Shown: piece after piece, positions 7,849-12,716 of the stretch
How positions within the stretch are numbered: the first letter of the stretch is position 1
Layout: each line of letters begins with the position of its first letter
NCBI GenBank assembly: GCA_024699205.1
Contig: JAILQA010000257.1
Coordinates: 1 to 12,716 of the forward strand
DNA length: 12,716 bases
Reading direction: 5' to 3'
Source: Treponema sp.
GTDB taxonomy: Bacteria; Spirochaetota; Spirochaetia; Treponematales; Treponemataceae
Notes under the pieces: generated by a model
What the model saw: the letters and a program-made list of their open reading frames with translations, nothing else
What the model was told of the DNA's origin: nothing
Databases searched by the model: none
Position numbers and translations under genes: made by a program

Positions 7849-7892
7849 CTCCTTAAAATTTAATTTTGCTTTTTGCAAAATAATTCAGGAGG
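7849..7892 (-). promoter_or_regulatory. Possible Shine-Dalgarno-sequestering hairpin in the rpsF leader
   Basis: In the minus-strand transcript, CCUCCU (complement of AGGAGG at 7887-7892) can pair with the rpsF ribosome binding site AAGGAG (7854-7849). Between them TTTTGC/GCAAAA (7864-7869 with 7875-7880) forms an internal stem with a 5-nt loop, with further A-U pairing possible. Folding would hide the ribosome binding site. The published S6:S18 leader motif has a CCG element that I do not see here, so this would be a different arrangement. The pairing is seen; the regulatory role is inferred. Confidence 0.4.
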
Positions 7893-7933
7893 AAATGTAT
7901 ACAATTATCAATCGACGATTAAATAAGTGTAAT

Positions 7934-7971
7934 AATAAAAATCATTTAGTGAGAAGCAAATGATTTTTATT
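7934..7971. repeat. 14-bp perfect inverted repeat upstream of rpsF
   Basis: AATAAAAATCATTT (7934-7947) and AAATGATTTTTATT (7958-7971) are perfectly complementary around a 10-nt loop. It is A/T-rich and symmetric enough to work in both directions, but neither strand has a gene that obviously ends here. It lies about 92-129 bp upstream of the rpsF start codon, in or just above its leader. Possible roles are a weak bidirectional terminator insulating rpsF, an attenuator, or an operator. Confidence 0.55.
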
Positions 7972-8093
7972 CCTCCTTATGGACAAAGGAAAATCATATT
8001 TCAGATTTCCAAGGGGTTTTGATATTTTATTTTAAAAATGGAATAAGGTCAATACGACCCCAAAGCATTTATTTAGTAACTTAGTATGCATGA

Positions 8094-8163
8094 GGGGGAA
8101 AGCCTTCCCTCTGCGTCGCACTTCGTTGCGCCGACACCCCCTTCGCCTAAGGGCTTTCGCCCC
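8094..8163. repeat. GC-rich nested palindromic element, candidate dispersed intergenic repeat
   Basis: GGGGGAAAGCC (8094-8104) pairs with GGCTTT plus CCCC (8152-8163, CG bulge), making an outer stem of about 10 bp. Inside, GTCG/CGAC (8115-8118 with 8132-8135) and GCA/TGC around a TTCG-type loop form a second hairpin. Alternative folds exist, such as GGGC/GCCC at 8151-8162 and GGGGG with CCCCC at 8137-8141. The element is far richer in G+C than its flanks. I have an unverified impression of similar blocks as recurring intergenic repeats in Treponema-type genomes. Confidence 0.5.
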
Positions 8164-8229
8164 TAAAACCCCAAAAATCAACCAATTTTTCCATTTTTCC
8201 TCACCTTAGAACACAAATTGCAAAACCTG

Positions 8230-8238
8230 TGTTATAAT
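8230..8238 (+). promoter_or_regulatory. Extended -10 promoter of the InlB/DUF1566 lipoprotein gene
   Basis: TGTTATAAT at 8230-8238 is a perfect TGn-TATAAT extended -10 element. No good -35 box lies at the usual spacing, which fits an extended -10 promoter. Initiation near 8245 gives a leader of about 120 nt containing a long hairpin. The ribosome binding site AAGGAGG (8352-8358) lies seven bases before the ATG. Confidence 0.55.
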
Positions 8239-8302
8239 TATCTCATGCGAAGCGATATGAATGAAATGACTTCACATATTTTCTCAAAAAACACGAAGTA
8301 GG

Positions 8303-8334
8303 ATGAAAATTGCCCTGCGACATGGGCTTTTCAT
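8303..8334 (+). promoter_or_regulatory. Leader hairpin upstream of the lipoprotein gene
   Basis: ATGAAAA (8303-8309) pairs with TTTTCAT (8328-8334) and GCCC (8312-8315) with GGGC (8324-8327), leaving a TT bulge and an 8-nt loop. It lies in the predicted leader, 18 bp before the ribosome binding site. The T-tract after the stem is short and broken, so it is a poor terminator; a stabilising or regulatory leader structure is as likely. Confidence 0.45.
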
Positions 8335-8365
8335 ATTTTAACCCCATTTTTAAGGAGGAAGTCTT

Positions 8366-9703
8366 ATGAAAAGACTCTTTGGACTTGACGCACTTTTGTT
8401 GTCGGCACTCACATTCACCCTCGCTTCATGCCAGAACGAGACTAAAGACGACAAACCGACCGCCTACACCGTTACGATTGCAAACGACATTACGAACGGC
8501 ACAGTTACAGCGAACAAGACGAGCGCGGTCAAAGGCGACACCGTAAAGCTCACCGCAACACCAGACAGCGGCTACCAGCTTAGTGCATACAGCGTGACTG
8601 ATGAAAACGGCAACGACATTACCGTAACGGAAGGCATATTCACCATGCCAGCAAGCAATGTGACGGTAAGCGCGACATTCACGAAAACCGAAGCAACATA
8701 TACCGTGACATATGCTGACGGCGTAGATGGTGAGGAGATTACAGTACCTACGGACAGCGCGAAATACAAGGCTGGCGACACCGTTACCGTAAAATTTGAC
8801 GGAATCGATACACGCTCTTGCTACGAATTTGCGGGCTGGAGCGACGGAACGACCACCTACACGAGCAATGGAACAAAGACATTCACGATGGGAACTGCGA
8901 ATGTGACACTCACGGCACAGTGGAAAGTCACACGAACTCTTGCTGTCGGGAAAATTGGTGTGTATGAAAAACCATACTTTGTTGGAGATATTGTGTTCAG
9001 TGACGGTTCTGCAACCCCTTACACAGCGGGCATGACGATTACAGACGAGCAGAAAGCCGCCGCAATCGCGCTGGTTTTCTACAAGGGAACCGGACTGAAC
9101 AGTGGAGACACCACCACCACAAGCCGCACGCTCGGAGTAGGATTGAAGCACTACACGGGCGACCGTGAATGGTGTCATAACACTGCAAACGCTTACCTCA
9201 AGAACATTACGACAATTCAGTGCAAACCAGATGACGGTGGAAGTGAGGGCAATTACACCTGGACCGGAGAGCAGGACAAGGACGGCAGCGACAACCTTAA
9301 GCAGATTGCTGCATTCCTTTCAGCTGAAGGTAGCGGAACAACTGACGACACGACCGGAGACGGAGCTTCGGACAGATACCCTACCTTCTACTTTGCAAAA
9401 AACTACAAGGAAACAGCTAAAAACATTGCTGGCACCGACTACGAAGACGGCTGGTACATTCCTAGCCTTGCGGAACTTTTCCAGATTTACGTAAACGGCA
9501 AGGGTGATAGCAGAATGTTTGACGTAGACACAGCGAGCGAAACTCTTGGTGGAAGTAAGTTTGGTACAAGAGCCTACTGGTCGTCGAGCCAGTACACCAG
9601 CTATGGTTACGCGTACCATTTAAGATTCGAAATGGGAGCCTGGAGTGCCGTCGACAAGGCCTACGGCGGCAAACGTATTTGTTGTATTCGGGCTTTCAAC
9701 TAG
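8366..9703 (+). CDS. Surface lipoprotein with two InlB-type repeats and a C-terminal Lcl_C/DUF1566-like domain
   Basis: The 445-residue protein begins with a lipoprotein signal ending in LASC (Cys22), so it should be lipid-anchored, probably at the cell surface. An Asp at position 8 inside the hydrophobic stretch is unusual. Residues about 33-107 form a divergent InlB B-repeat (TNGTVTANKTSAVKGDTVKL, MPASNVTVSATF). Residues about 111-187 are a second, Listeria-Bacteroides-type repeat (VTYADGVDGEEITVP, FAGWSDGT, NVTLTAQW). Residues about 190-445 resemble the Lcl_C/DUF1566 (C-type-lectin-like) family: DGWYIPSLAELFQIY (361-375), RAYWSSSQY (402-410) and a conserved RICCIRAF end (437-444). Such proteins often bind or adhere, but no ligand can be inferred. 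The start is fixed by AAGGAGG and the signal peptide. By eye the gene is clearly richer in G+C than its neighbours, which suggests transfer or separate ancestry. A C10 tract touches the stop codon. A degraded relative lies about 350 bp downstream. Confidence 0.85.
   Translation: MKRLFGLDALLLSALTFTLASCQNETKDDKPTAYTVTIANDITNGTVTANKTSAVKGDTVKLTATPDSGYQLSAYSVTDENGNDITVTEGIFTMPASNVTVSATFTKTEATYTVTYADGVDGEEITVPTDSAKYKAGDTVTVKFDGIDTRSCYEFAGWSDGTTTYTSNGTKTFTMGTANVTLTAQWKVTRTLAVGKIGVYEKPYFVGDIVFSDGSATPYTAGMTITDEQKAAAIALVFYKGTGLNSGDTTTTSRTLGVGLKHYTGDREWCHNTANAYLKNITTIQCKPDDGGSEGNYTWTGEQDKDGSDNLKQIAAFLSAEGSGTTDDTTGDGASDRYPTFYFAKNYKETAKNIAGTDYEDGWYIPSLAELFQIYVNGKGDSRMFDVDTASETLGGSKFGTRAYWSSSQYTSYGYAYHLRFEMGAWSAVDKAYGGKRICCIRAFN
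9575..9703 (+). other. Candidate variable region at the 3' end of the DUF1566 domain
   Basis: This is the segment from the YWSSSQ motif to the stop codon. Between the fixed WSSSQ and RICCIRAF motifs many codons end in C or T (TAC, ACC, AGC, GCC, GTC, GAC, GGC), the pattern expected if Asn AAC codons in a template were changed at their adenines. The 3' end is followed at once by ten C residues and, 35 bp further, by a hairpin. The arrangement is like variable regions of diversity-generating retroelements, whose targets often have C-type-lectin folds (for example TvpA of T. denticola). No reverse transcriptase or template repeat is present in the window, so this is a hypothesis. Confidence 0.3.
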
Positions 9704-9713
9704 CCCCCCCCCC
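9704..9713 (+). repeat. Homopolymeric C10 tract directly after the lipoprotein stop codon
   Basis: Ten consecutive C follow the TAG at 9701-9703. This is by far the longest G/C homopolymer in the window and stands out in AT-rich DNA. Tracts of this length are prone to slippage. As it lies outside the reading frame, a length change would not alter the protein unless the stop were lost; it could act as a recombination or priming site. Confidence 0.9.
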
Positions 9714-9748
9714 TTGTCAAACGCATGCTGCCGTAAACTGTCATGCTG

Positions 9749-9782
9749 AAGCGGTCTTCCATTGCGGAGACCGCTTTTTTTT
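9749..9782 (+). terminator. Intrinsic terminator after the DUF1566 lipoprotein
   Basis: AAGCGGTC (9749-9756) pairs with GACCGCTT (9769-9776), and TCC/GGA continue the stem after a single-T bulge around the loop ATTGC. Eight T follow (9775-9782). The hairpin closely resembles the one at 10171-10201 (shared TCCAT...CGGAG centre and GCTTTTTT end), which marks the two as copies of one ancestral gene end. Confidence 0.88.
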
Positions 9783-9822
9783 ATGTTATAACAAAAGTAT
9801 CTTTTACAGATGGAGGCAGACG

Positions 9823-10023
9823 ATGGCTAGACCAATTAGGGAATCACCTATTTTATTCGGTGAAGACGGCAGACGCTTTGAAGAAAAAATGCGTAATGCA
9901 AAATGTACCGTAACAGAGGGATAGAGTTTCGGCCAAGTGAATTCTGACTTCTTTGAAAAATACAAAATCCAAAAATTTGAAAACGATATACCTACAGTTA
10001 TGTACTTCAACAGTCAACAGTAA
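9823..10023 (+). pseudogene. Decayed antitoxin/GNAT-toxin-like remnant with in-frame amber stop
   Basis: An ATG at 9823, with GGAGG at 9812-9816, starts a frame of 33 residues (MARPIRESPILFGEDGRRFE...) that stops at TAG (9922-9924). The same frame then continues for 32 more codons to TAA at 10021-10023, ending in NSDFFEKYKIQKFENDIP and then TVMYFNSQQ. The N-terminal part resembles small antitoxins starting MARPI(R/K)ETP-L-G-DA-RF that I associate with genes upstream of GNAT acetyltransferase toxins. The C-terminal part resembles the end of a GNAT protein (FYEKYGF...MYL). The simplest reading is an internal deletion that fused the start of the antitoxin gene to the end of the toxin gene, leaving a non-functional scar. 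A short 33-residue peptide could still be made. Family links are from memory and not tested. Confidence 0.5.
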
Positions 10024-10052
10024 GTCTTGGGGTCAGTGCCGTGGTCTAGGTA

Positions 10053-10145
10053 AGCGTCATGTAAGGGCGTCACTCCCAAGCGATTAACAGTACTTGACAT
10101 TACAAGGTCAGCTACTGTCCGGTTTGTGCAGTCAGGGCTTTTTAG
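10053..10145 (+). pseudogene. Degenerate 3' end of a second DUF1566-type gene
   Basis: The frame ending at TAG 10143-10145 reads HYKVSYCPVCAVRAF after a TGA at 10095-10097. The final VCAVRAF matches the RICCIRAF end of the lipoprotein at 8366-9703. In another frame just upstream, a short HVRASLPSD-like stretch falls where the intact gene has HLRFEMGAW, suggesting one frameshift and at least one stop. No signal peptide or other domain survives. The remnant is followed 25 bp later by a terminator related to that of the intact gene, so gene end and terminator were duplicated together. The left boundary is approximate. Confidence 0.5.
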
Positions 10146-10170
10146 CGCAGAGTAAATACACTTATTCTAG

Positions 10171-10201
10171 AAGCAGTTTCCATAACGGAGGCTGCTTTTT
10201 T
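10171..10201 (+). terminator. Intrinsic terminator after the DUF1566 remnant, copy of the 9749 terminator
   Basis: AAGCAGTTTCC (10171-10181) pairs with GGAGGCTGCTT (10187-10197), with two G-U pairs, around the loop ATAAC; six T follow the stem (10196-10201). It shares the TTCCAT..CGGAG centre and GCTTTTTT end with the terminator at 9749-9782. Confidence 0.85.
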
Positions 10202-10246
10202 ATTTACTTTTACCTGCCGGCACTTTTACAAATCTTTTCAAATAAC

Positions 10247-10276
10247 TTGAAAATATGTATTTTTATACTCTATAAT
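10247..10276 (+). promoter_or_regulatory. Promoter of the ankyrin lipoprotein gene
   Basis: A -35 box TTGAAA (10247-10252) and a -10 box TATAAT (10271-10276) are separated by 18 bp. A second TATAAT overlaps at 10276-10281. The leader is about 30 nt, with AAGGAA at 10301-10306, five bases before the ATG. Confidence 0.7.
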
Positions 10277-10311
10277 ATAATATTGTTTAAGATAACGAAT
10301 AAGGAATATAA

Positions 10312-12093
10312 ATGAAAAAGCGTATATTTTTAATTTTGACTTTCGCAGTTTTATTTTTTTACGGATGCGCAACTACAAAAACAGAAACGGAACATCCGGC
10401 AACTTATAACATTGATTTAGGAAAATACACTAACATACTCGATCTTAAAGCTGACAGCGGAAAGGATAATTTTTCCGGAATAATAAAAGGCATTAAGTTC
10501 AAAAAAAGCATTCCTGAAGCTGGAGATAAAATTGTAATTTACTGTACAGGAAAACCTAGCATTGAAATGCAGTCTCTTAAAGGTGAGATTTTTACCAGCA
10601 ATCAGTCATACGGCACGTTTGAACTTATAAATCAGGAAGATAAGAAAAATGCATTCAGTTCAAAAGCTGAAATAATTTTGGACAAGCAGATTGAAGACAG
10701 CGTTTCCGTAAGATTGTTTTATGAAAATGCAGAATTAACAAAAAATCCTTGGATTCAGATGAAAGCAAGCAAGCTTCCAAAACCAGAAAAACCAGCGCCT
10801 GCCGAAACAGCAGCAGAAGCTCCAGCAAAAAAAGCTGATGAAAAACTCACAGAAAAACAGACAGTTTCAGAGACTGAAAAAACAACAGAACCAGAAAAAA
10901 CTGTTGAACCAAAGAAAACCAAAAAAACTACAAAAAAATCCGGAACATCAACAAAAAAATTAAAATCCGGCGACTTACCATCTGAAATTGAAGATGCTAT
11001 CAAAAATACAGAACAGACTACCGAAAGCTGGTATATCTGCAAGGTAAAATCAAAGAAAAAGGCCGGCAAGTTGTTGAGCGGACCATTTTCAACAAAAGAA
11101 CAGGCAATTTTAGTATGGATTTACAAAGATTTGCCTGAAAATAAAAAATACTGCATTGCAAAGAACTTTTCGTTTATAACCAGCACACCTTCTTCATTCT
11201 TTACAGAACAATACAAGCAAATAAAAAGCGAAACAGAAACTCTTGATTCAAAAGCAATGTTCAATAAGTATTTCCATCTCGGCGAAGAAGAAGAGATTCA
11301 GCCGGAAAAGACTGAACCAATTGTAGAACCAGAGCAGTCAGATTCATTCTTTGATTTATCAAAATACGAAACTACCGAAGATTTATATTCAACTTATCAG
11401 AAAGAATATCTTCAGGATTATGCTCCAAAAAAAGAATTACGATTACCGGAAGAAATAATTACCGAAAAAACAATCTTAAATCCTGATGAAGCAGACAATT
11501 TTGGCTGTACTCTTCTTATGAAAGCAGCAAAAAACGGTAATAACTGGGAATTAAAATCACTTTTATCATCTGGTGCCGATGTAAATCTTACAGACAGGGA
11601 CGGATGGACAGCATTGATGTATGCTTGTAGATATCAGGAAAATGTTTCTATCGTTGATAGTCTGATTGAGGCAGGTGCCCAGGTAAAAATAAAAAATAAA
11701 TATGATTTATCACCTTTAATTCTTGCTGCAACTTATAATGGAAATCCAGAAATCATAAAAAAACTGCTTAATTATTATGCGGTTTCTGAAAAAGAAGTTT
11801 TACAGGCATTTGTTCTTCTTCTAACCGACAATTCATCTTCTGATTTTTCTAAAATTGCAAAAATTGAGACATTTATAGATAAATCAATTCCTCTGAATAC
11901 ATTCTATAATGGAAAAACACCTTTAATGTATGCTGCTCAATTTTGCAATTCAACCAATATTATCGATGTACTTCTACGTAAGGGGGCAGTTACTTCAATC
12001 CGTTCAACTGAAGGTAAAACAGCCTTTGATTACGCTATGGAAAACAATAAATTAAAGCACGATGATATTTTCTGGTCTCTCAATAAAAAATAG
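10312..12093 (+). CDS. Lipoprotein with Lys/Glu/Pro-rich linker and C-terminal ankyrin repeats
   Basis: The 593-residue protein starts with a lipoprotein signal ending in FYGC (Cys19), a relaxed lipobox common in spirochaetes, so it is probably anchored on the periplasmic side of a membrane or at the surface. Residues about 30-150 form a beta-rich domain I do not recognise. Residues about 155-220 are a low-complexity linker of Lys, Thr, Glu, Pro and Ala. Residues about 237-290 (ESWYICKVKSKKKAGKL...GPFSTKEQA) have the look of a SPOR-like module, without firm evidence. Residues about 395-585 hold ankyrin repeats: TLLMKAAKNGNNWELKSLLSSGADVN, GWTALMYACRYQE, SPLILAATYNGNPEIIKKLL, KTPLMYAAQF and KTAFDYAMENN. 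Between the third repeat and KTPLMYAAQF lies a less regular helical stretch. Ankyrin repeats bind protein partners; none can be named. It has its own promoter and rsmD follows 33 bp later, so the two may be co-transcribed. Confidence 0.85.
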   Translation: MKKRIFLILTFAVLFFYGCATTKTETEHPATYNIDLGKYTNILDLKADSGKDNFSGIIKGIKFKKSIPEAGDKIVIYCTGKPSIEMQSLKGEIFTSNQSYGTFELINQEDKKNAFSSKAEIILDKQIEDSVSVRLFYENAELTKNPWIQMKASKLPKPEKPAPAETAAEAPAKKADEKLTEKQTVSETEKTTEPEKTVEPKKTKKTTKKSGTSTKKLKSGDLPSEIEDAIKNTEQTTESWYICKVKSKKKAGKLLSGPFSTKEQAILVWIYKDLPENKKYCIAKNFSFITSTPSSFFTEQYKQIKSETETLDSKAMFNKYFHLGEEEEIQPEKTEPIVEPEQSDSFFDLSKYETTEDLYSTYQKEYLQDYAPKKELRLPEEIITEKTILNPDEADNFGCTLLMKAAKNGNNWELKSLLSSGADVNLTDRDGWTALMYACRYQENVSIVDSLIEAGAQVKIKNKYDLSPLILAATYNGNPEIIKKLLNYYAVSEKEVLQAFVLLLTDNSSSDFSKIAKIETFIDKSIPLNTFYNGKTPLMYAAQFCNSTNIIDVLLRKGAVTSIRSTEGKTAFDYAMENNKLKHDDIFWSLNKK

Positions 12094-12126
12094 TTTGTAC
12101 AGAAATTAAAATATGCAGGATTAAAA

Positions 12127-12675
12127 ATGAGAATTACAGGCGGAAAACTTAAAGGTAGAATTATAAAATGTCCAGATGGCGTAATCAGACCGGCTATGGA
12201 CAGAATGCGTGAATCTGTTTTTTCAATTTTAGGCGATTTGGAAGGTAAATCTTTTCTTGACTTATTTTCTGGTTCCGGAACGATTGCCATTGAAGCCGTT
12301 TCAAGAGGTGCAGCTCACGTAGAATTATGCGAAAAGGATAAAATAAAAATAAATACAGTACTGGAAAACGTTTCTATTGCAGAAAAAGAAACCGGCTTAA
12401 AAATCCAGTGCCATTTTATGCCGGTAGAATATTTTATAAAACGATGTAAATCTTCCTTTGATTTAATTTTTTTTGACCCACCCTTCCCTTATAAATTCCA
12501 TGAACAGCTTGTAAAGCAGGCCGATGAAAAAGGAATTTTAAACAAGAATGGAATCTTAATGGTTCATAGACCAGAAGAGCATTTTATGCCGGATAAAATT
12601 GGTAATCTGATAAGAATAGATCAAAGGTTTTACGGACGTTCGATTGTGGATTTTTACAGTTATCCAAAAGAATAA
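12127..12675 (+). CDS. rsmD: 16S rRNA (guanine966-N2)-methyltransferase RsmD
   Basis: The 182-residue product has the standard RsmD layout and length. MRITGGKLKGR and RPAMDRMRESVFSIL (21-35) form the N-terminal substrate-binding segment. The SAM-binding motif is DLFSGSGTIAIEAVSRGA (45-62), with Glu66-Leu-Cys-Glu69 at the ribose-binding strand. The catalytic motif is FFDPPF (115-120), the (N/D)PP(Y/F) signature of N2/N6 amino-methyltransferases. It transfers a methyl group from S-adenosylmethionine to guanine 966 of 16S rRNA in the 30S subunit. The ATG follows AGGA (12117-12120) by six bases. It lies 33 bp after the ankyrin lipoprotein gene with no promoter or terminator between, so read-through from that gene is likely. 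Confidence 0.95.
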   Translation: MRITGGKLKGRIIKCPDGVIRPAMDRMRESVFSILGDLEGKSFLDLFSGSGTIAIEAVSRGAAHVELCEKDKIKINTVLENVSIAEKETGLKIQCHFMPVEYFIKRCKSSFDLIFFDPPFPYKFHEQLVKQADEKGILNKNGILMVHRPEEHFMPDKIGNLIRIDQRFYGRSIVDFYSYPKE

Positions 12676-12680
12676 AATGT

Positions 12681-12711
12681 TTGACATAACCAAAAATTAT
12701 GATAATATAAT
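12681..12711 (+). promoter_or_regulatory. Strong promoter-like sequence at the window edge
   Basis: A consensus -35 TTGACA (12681-12686) is followed by TATAAT (12706-12711) with a 19-bp spacer; other -10 choices in the A/T-rich stretch give 14-16 bp. It begins six bases after the rsmD stop and probably drives a gene beyond the window. Confidence 0.5.
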
Positions 12712-12716
12712 ATTAT

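Larger units (their letters stand above)
7843..8365. other. 523-bp region between divergent rpsF and the lipoprotein gene
   Basis: No convincing protein or stable RNA gene is seen in this gap. From left to right it contains the rpsF leader with its possible sequestering hairpin, a long A/T-rich inverted repeat (7934-7971), and an A/T-rich stretch (about 7985-8090). A GC-rich palindromic element follows (8094-8163), then the lipoprotein promoter (8230-8238) and a leader hairpin (8303-8334). GGGGTTTT (8013-8020) and AAAACCCC (8165-8172) form an 8-bp inverted repeat bracketing the GC-rich element; this may be chance. Confidence 0.6.
9704..10311. other. 608-bp stretch of decayed cassettes between two lipoprotein genes
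   Basis: No intact gene is seen here. In order it holds the C10 tract, an intrinsic terminator, and a decayed toxin-antitoxin-like frame with its own ribosome binding site. A degenerate 3' end of a DUF1566-type gene follows, then a second, related terminator and the promoter of the ankyrin lipoprotein gene. The order suggests repeated insertion and deletion of short gene cassettes at this site. Confidence 0.6.

Noticed and set aside
7843..7878. An upstream in-frame ATG that would extend S6 by 12 residues.
   Set aside because: S6 proteins start at the MKKYE motif, and AAGGAG at 7849-7854 is correctly spaced for the ATG at 7842.
7895..7963. A 22-codon frame on the plus strand starting at ATG 7895 behind AGGAGG (7887-7892).
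   Set aside because: The spacing to the ATG is only two bases, the peptide shows no recognisable feature, and the AGGAGG is better explained as the rpsF leader pairing partner on the other strand.
8094..8172. The GC-rich palindrome as an integron attC site.
   Set aside because: I could not find the paired RYYYAAC and GTTRRRY core sites at the two ends, and no integrase gene is present.
8426..9178. A 250-codon minus-strand frame opposite the lipoprotein gene.
   Set aside because: It is antisense to a gene with a signal peptide, recognisable domains and a ribosome binding site; its own product is Cys/Arg-rich and resembles no family.
10030..10080. A GTGGTCTAGGTAAGCG stretch that at first looks like the D-arm of a tRNA.
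   Set aside because: No acceptor stem, anticodon stem or TTCGAAT-type T-arm can be placed at the right spacing, and the segment fits better as the decayed end of a DUF1566-type gene.
12677..12716. An ATG at 12677 that could begin the next gene (MFDITKNYDN...).
   Set aside because: There is no ribosome binding site, and the same bases form a consensus TTGACA and TATAAT promoter; the window ends too soon to decide.

Overview
The window reads as chromosomal DNA of a Treponema-like spirochaete, probably a host- or rumen-associated species. The evidence is a P83/100-family periplasmic antigen gene, relaxed spirochaete-type lipoboxes, AT-rich coding sequence, and the gene order rpsF-ssb-rpsR-rplI-dnaB. 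As I recall, that block is also found in Treponema pallidum. The species assignment is inference; no rRNA is present.

Layout: 1-333 is the 3' end of an unrecognised gene. 438-1958 is the P83/100-like exported coiled-coil protein, with a clear promoter and a terminator. 2042-4567 is a cytoplasmic GH2 beta-mannosidase. It meets the dnaB end (4583-5923, minus) tail to tail across a 50-nt hairpin that lies inside the last codons of dnaB. 6035-7842 (minus) is the ribosomal protein/SSB operon rpsF-ssb-rpsR-rplI. It ends in its own intrinsic terminator, and dnaB follows with a possible separate promoter. 10312-12093 is a lipoprotein with ankyrin repeats, followed closely by rsmD (16S rRNA m2G966 methyltransferase). 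A strong promoter at the window edge points to the next gene.

The accessory part is 7843-10311. It holds a GC-rich palindromic element (8094-8163) and a structured leader. These precede a lipoprotein with two InlB-type repeats and a C-terminal Lcl_C/DUF1566-type domain (8366-9703). A run of ten C follows directly after its stop codon, then an intrinsic terminator. Next comes what looks like a collapsed toxin-antitoxin pair (9823-10023, in-frame amber), the broken 3' end of a second DUF1566-type gene (about 10053-10145), and a second terminator clearly related to the first. This is an island of duplicated and decayed cassettes between housekeeping genes.

The strongest candidate for something new is the C-terminal domain of the 8366-9703 lipoprotein. 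Many of its codons have the NNC/NNT form, a conserved 3' end runs into a C10 tract, a hairpin follows, and a related 3' end lies about 440 bp downstream. That is compatible with a variable region of a diversity-generating retroelement acting at a distance, but no reverse transcriptase or template repeat is in the window, so this stays a hypothesis.
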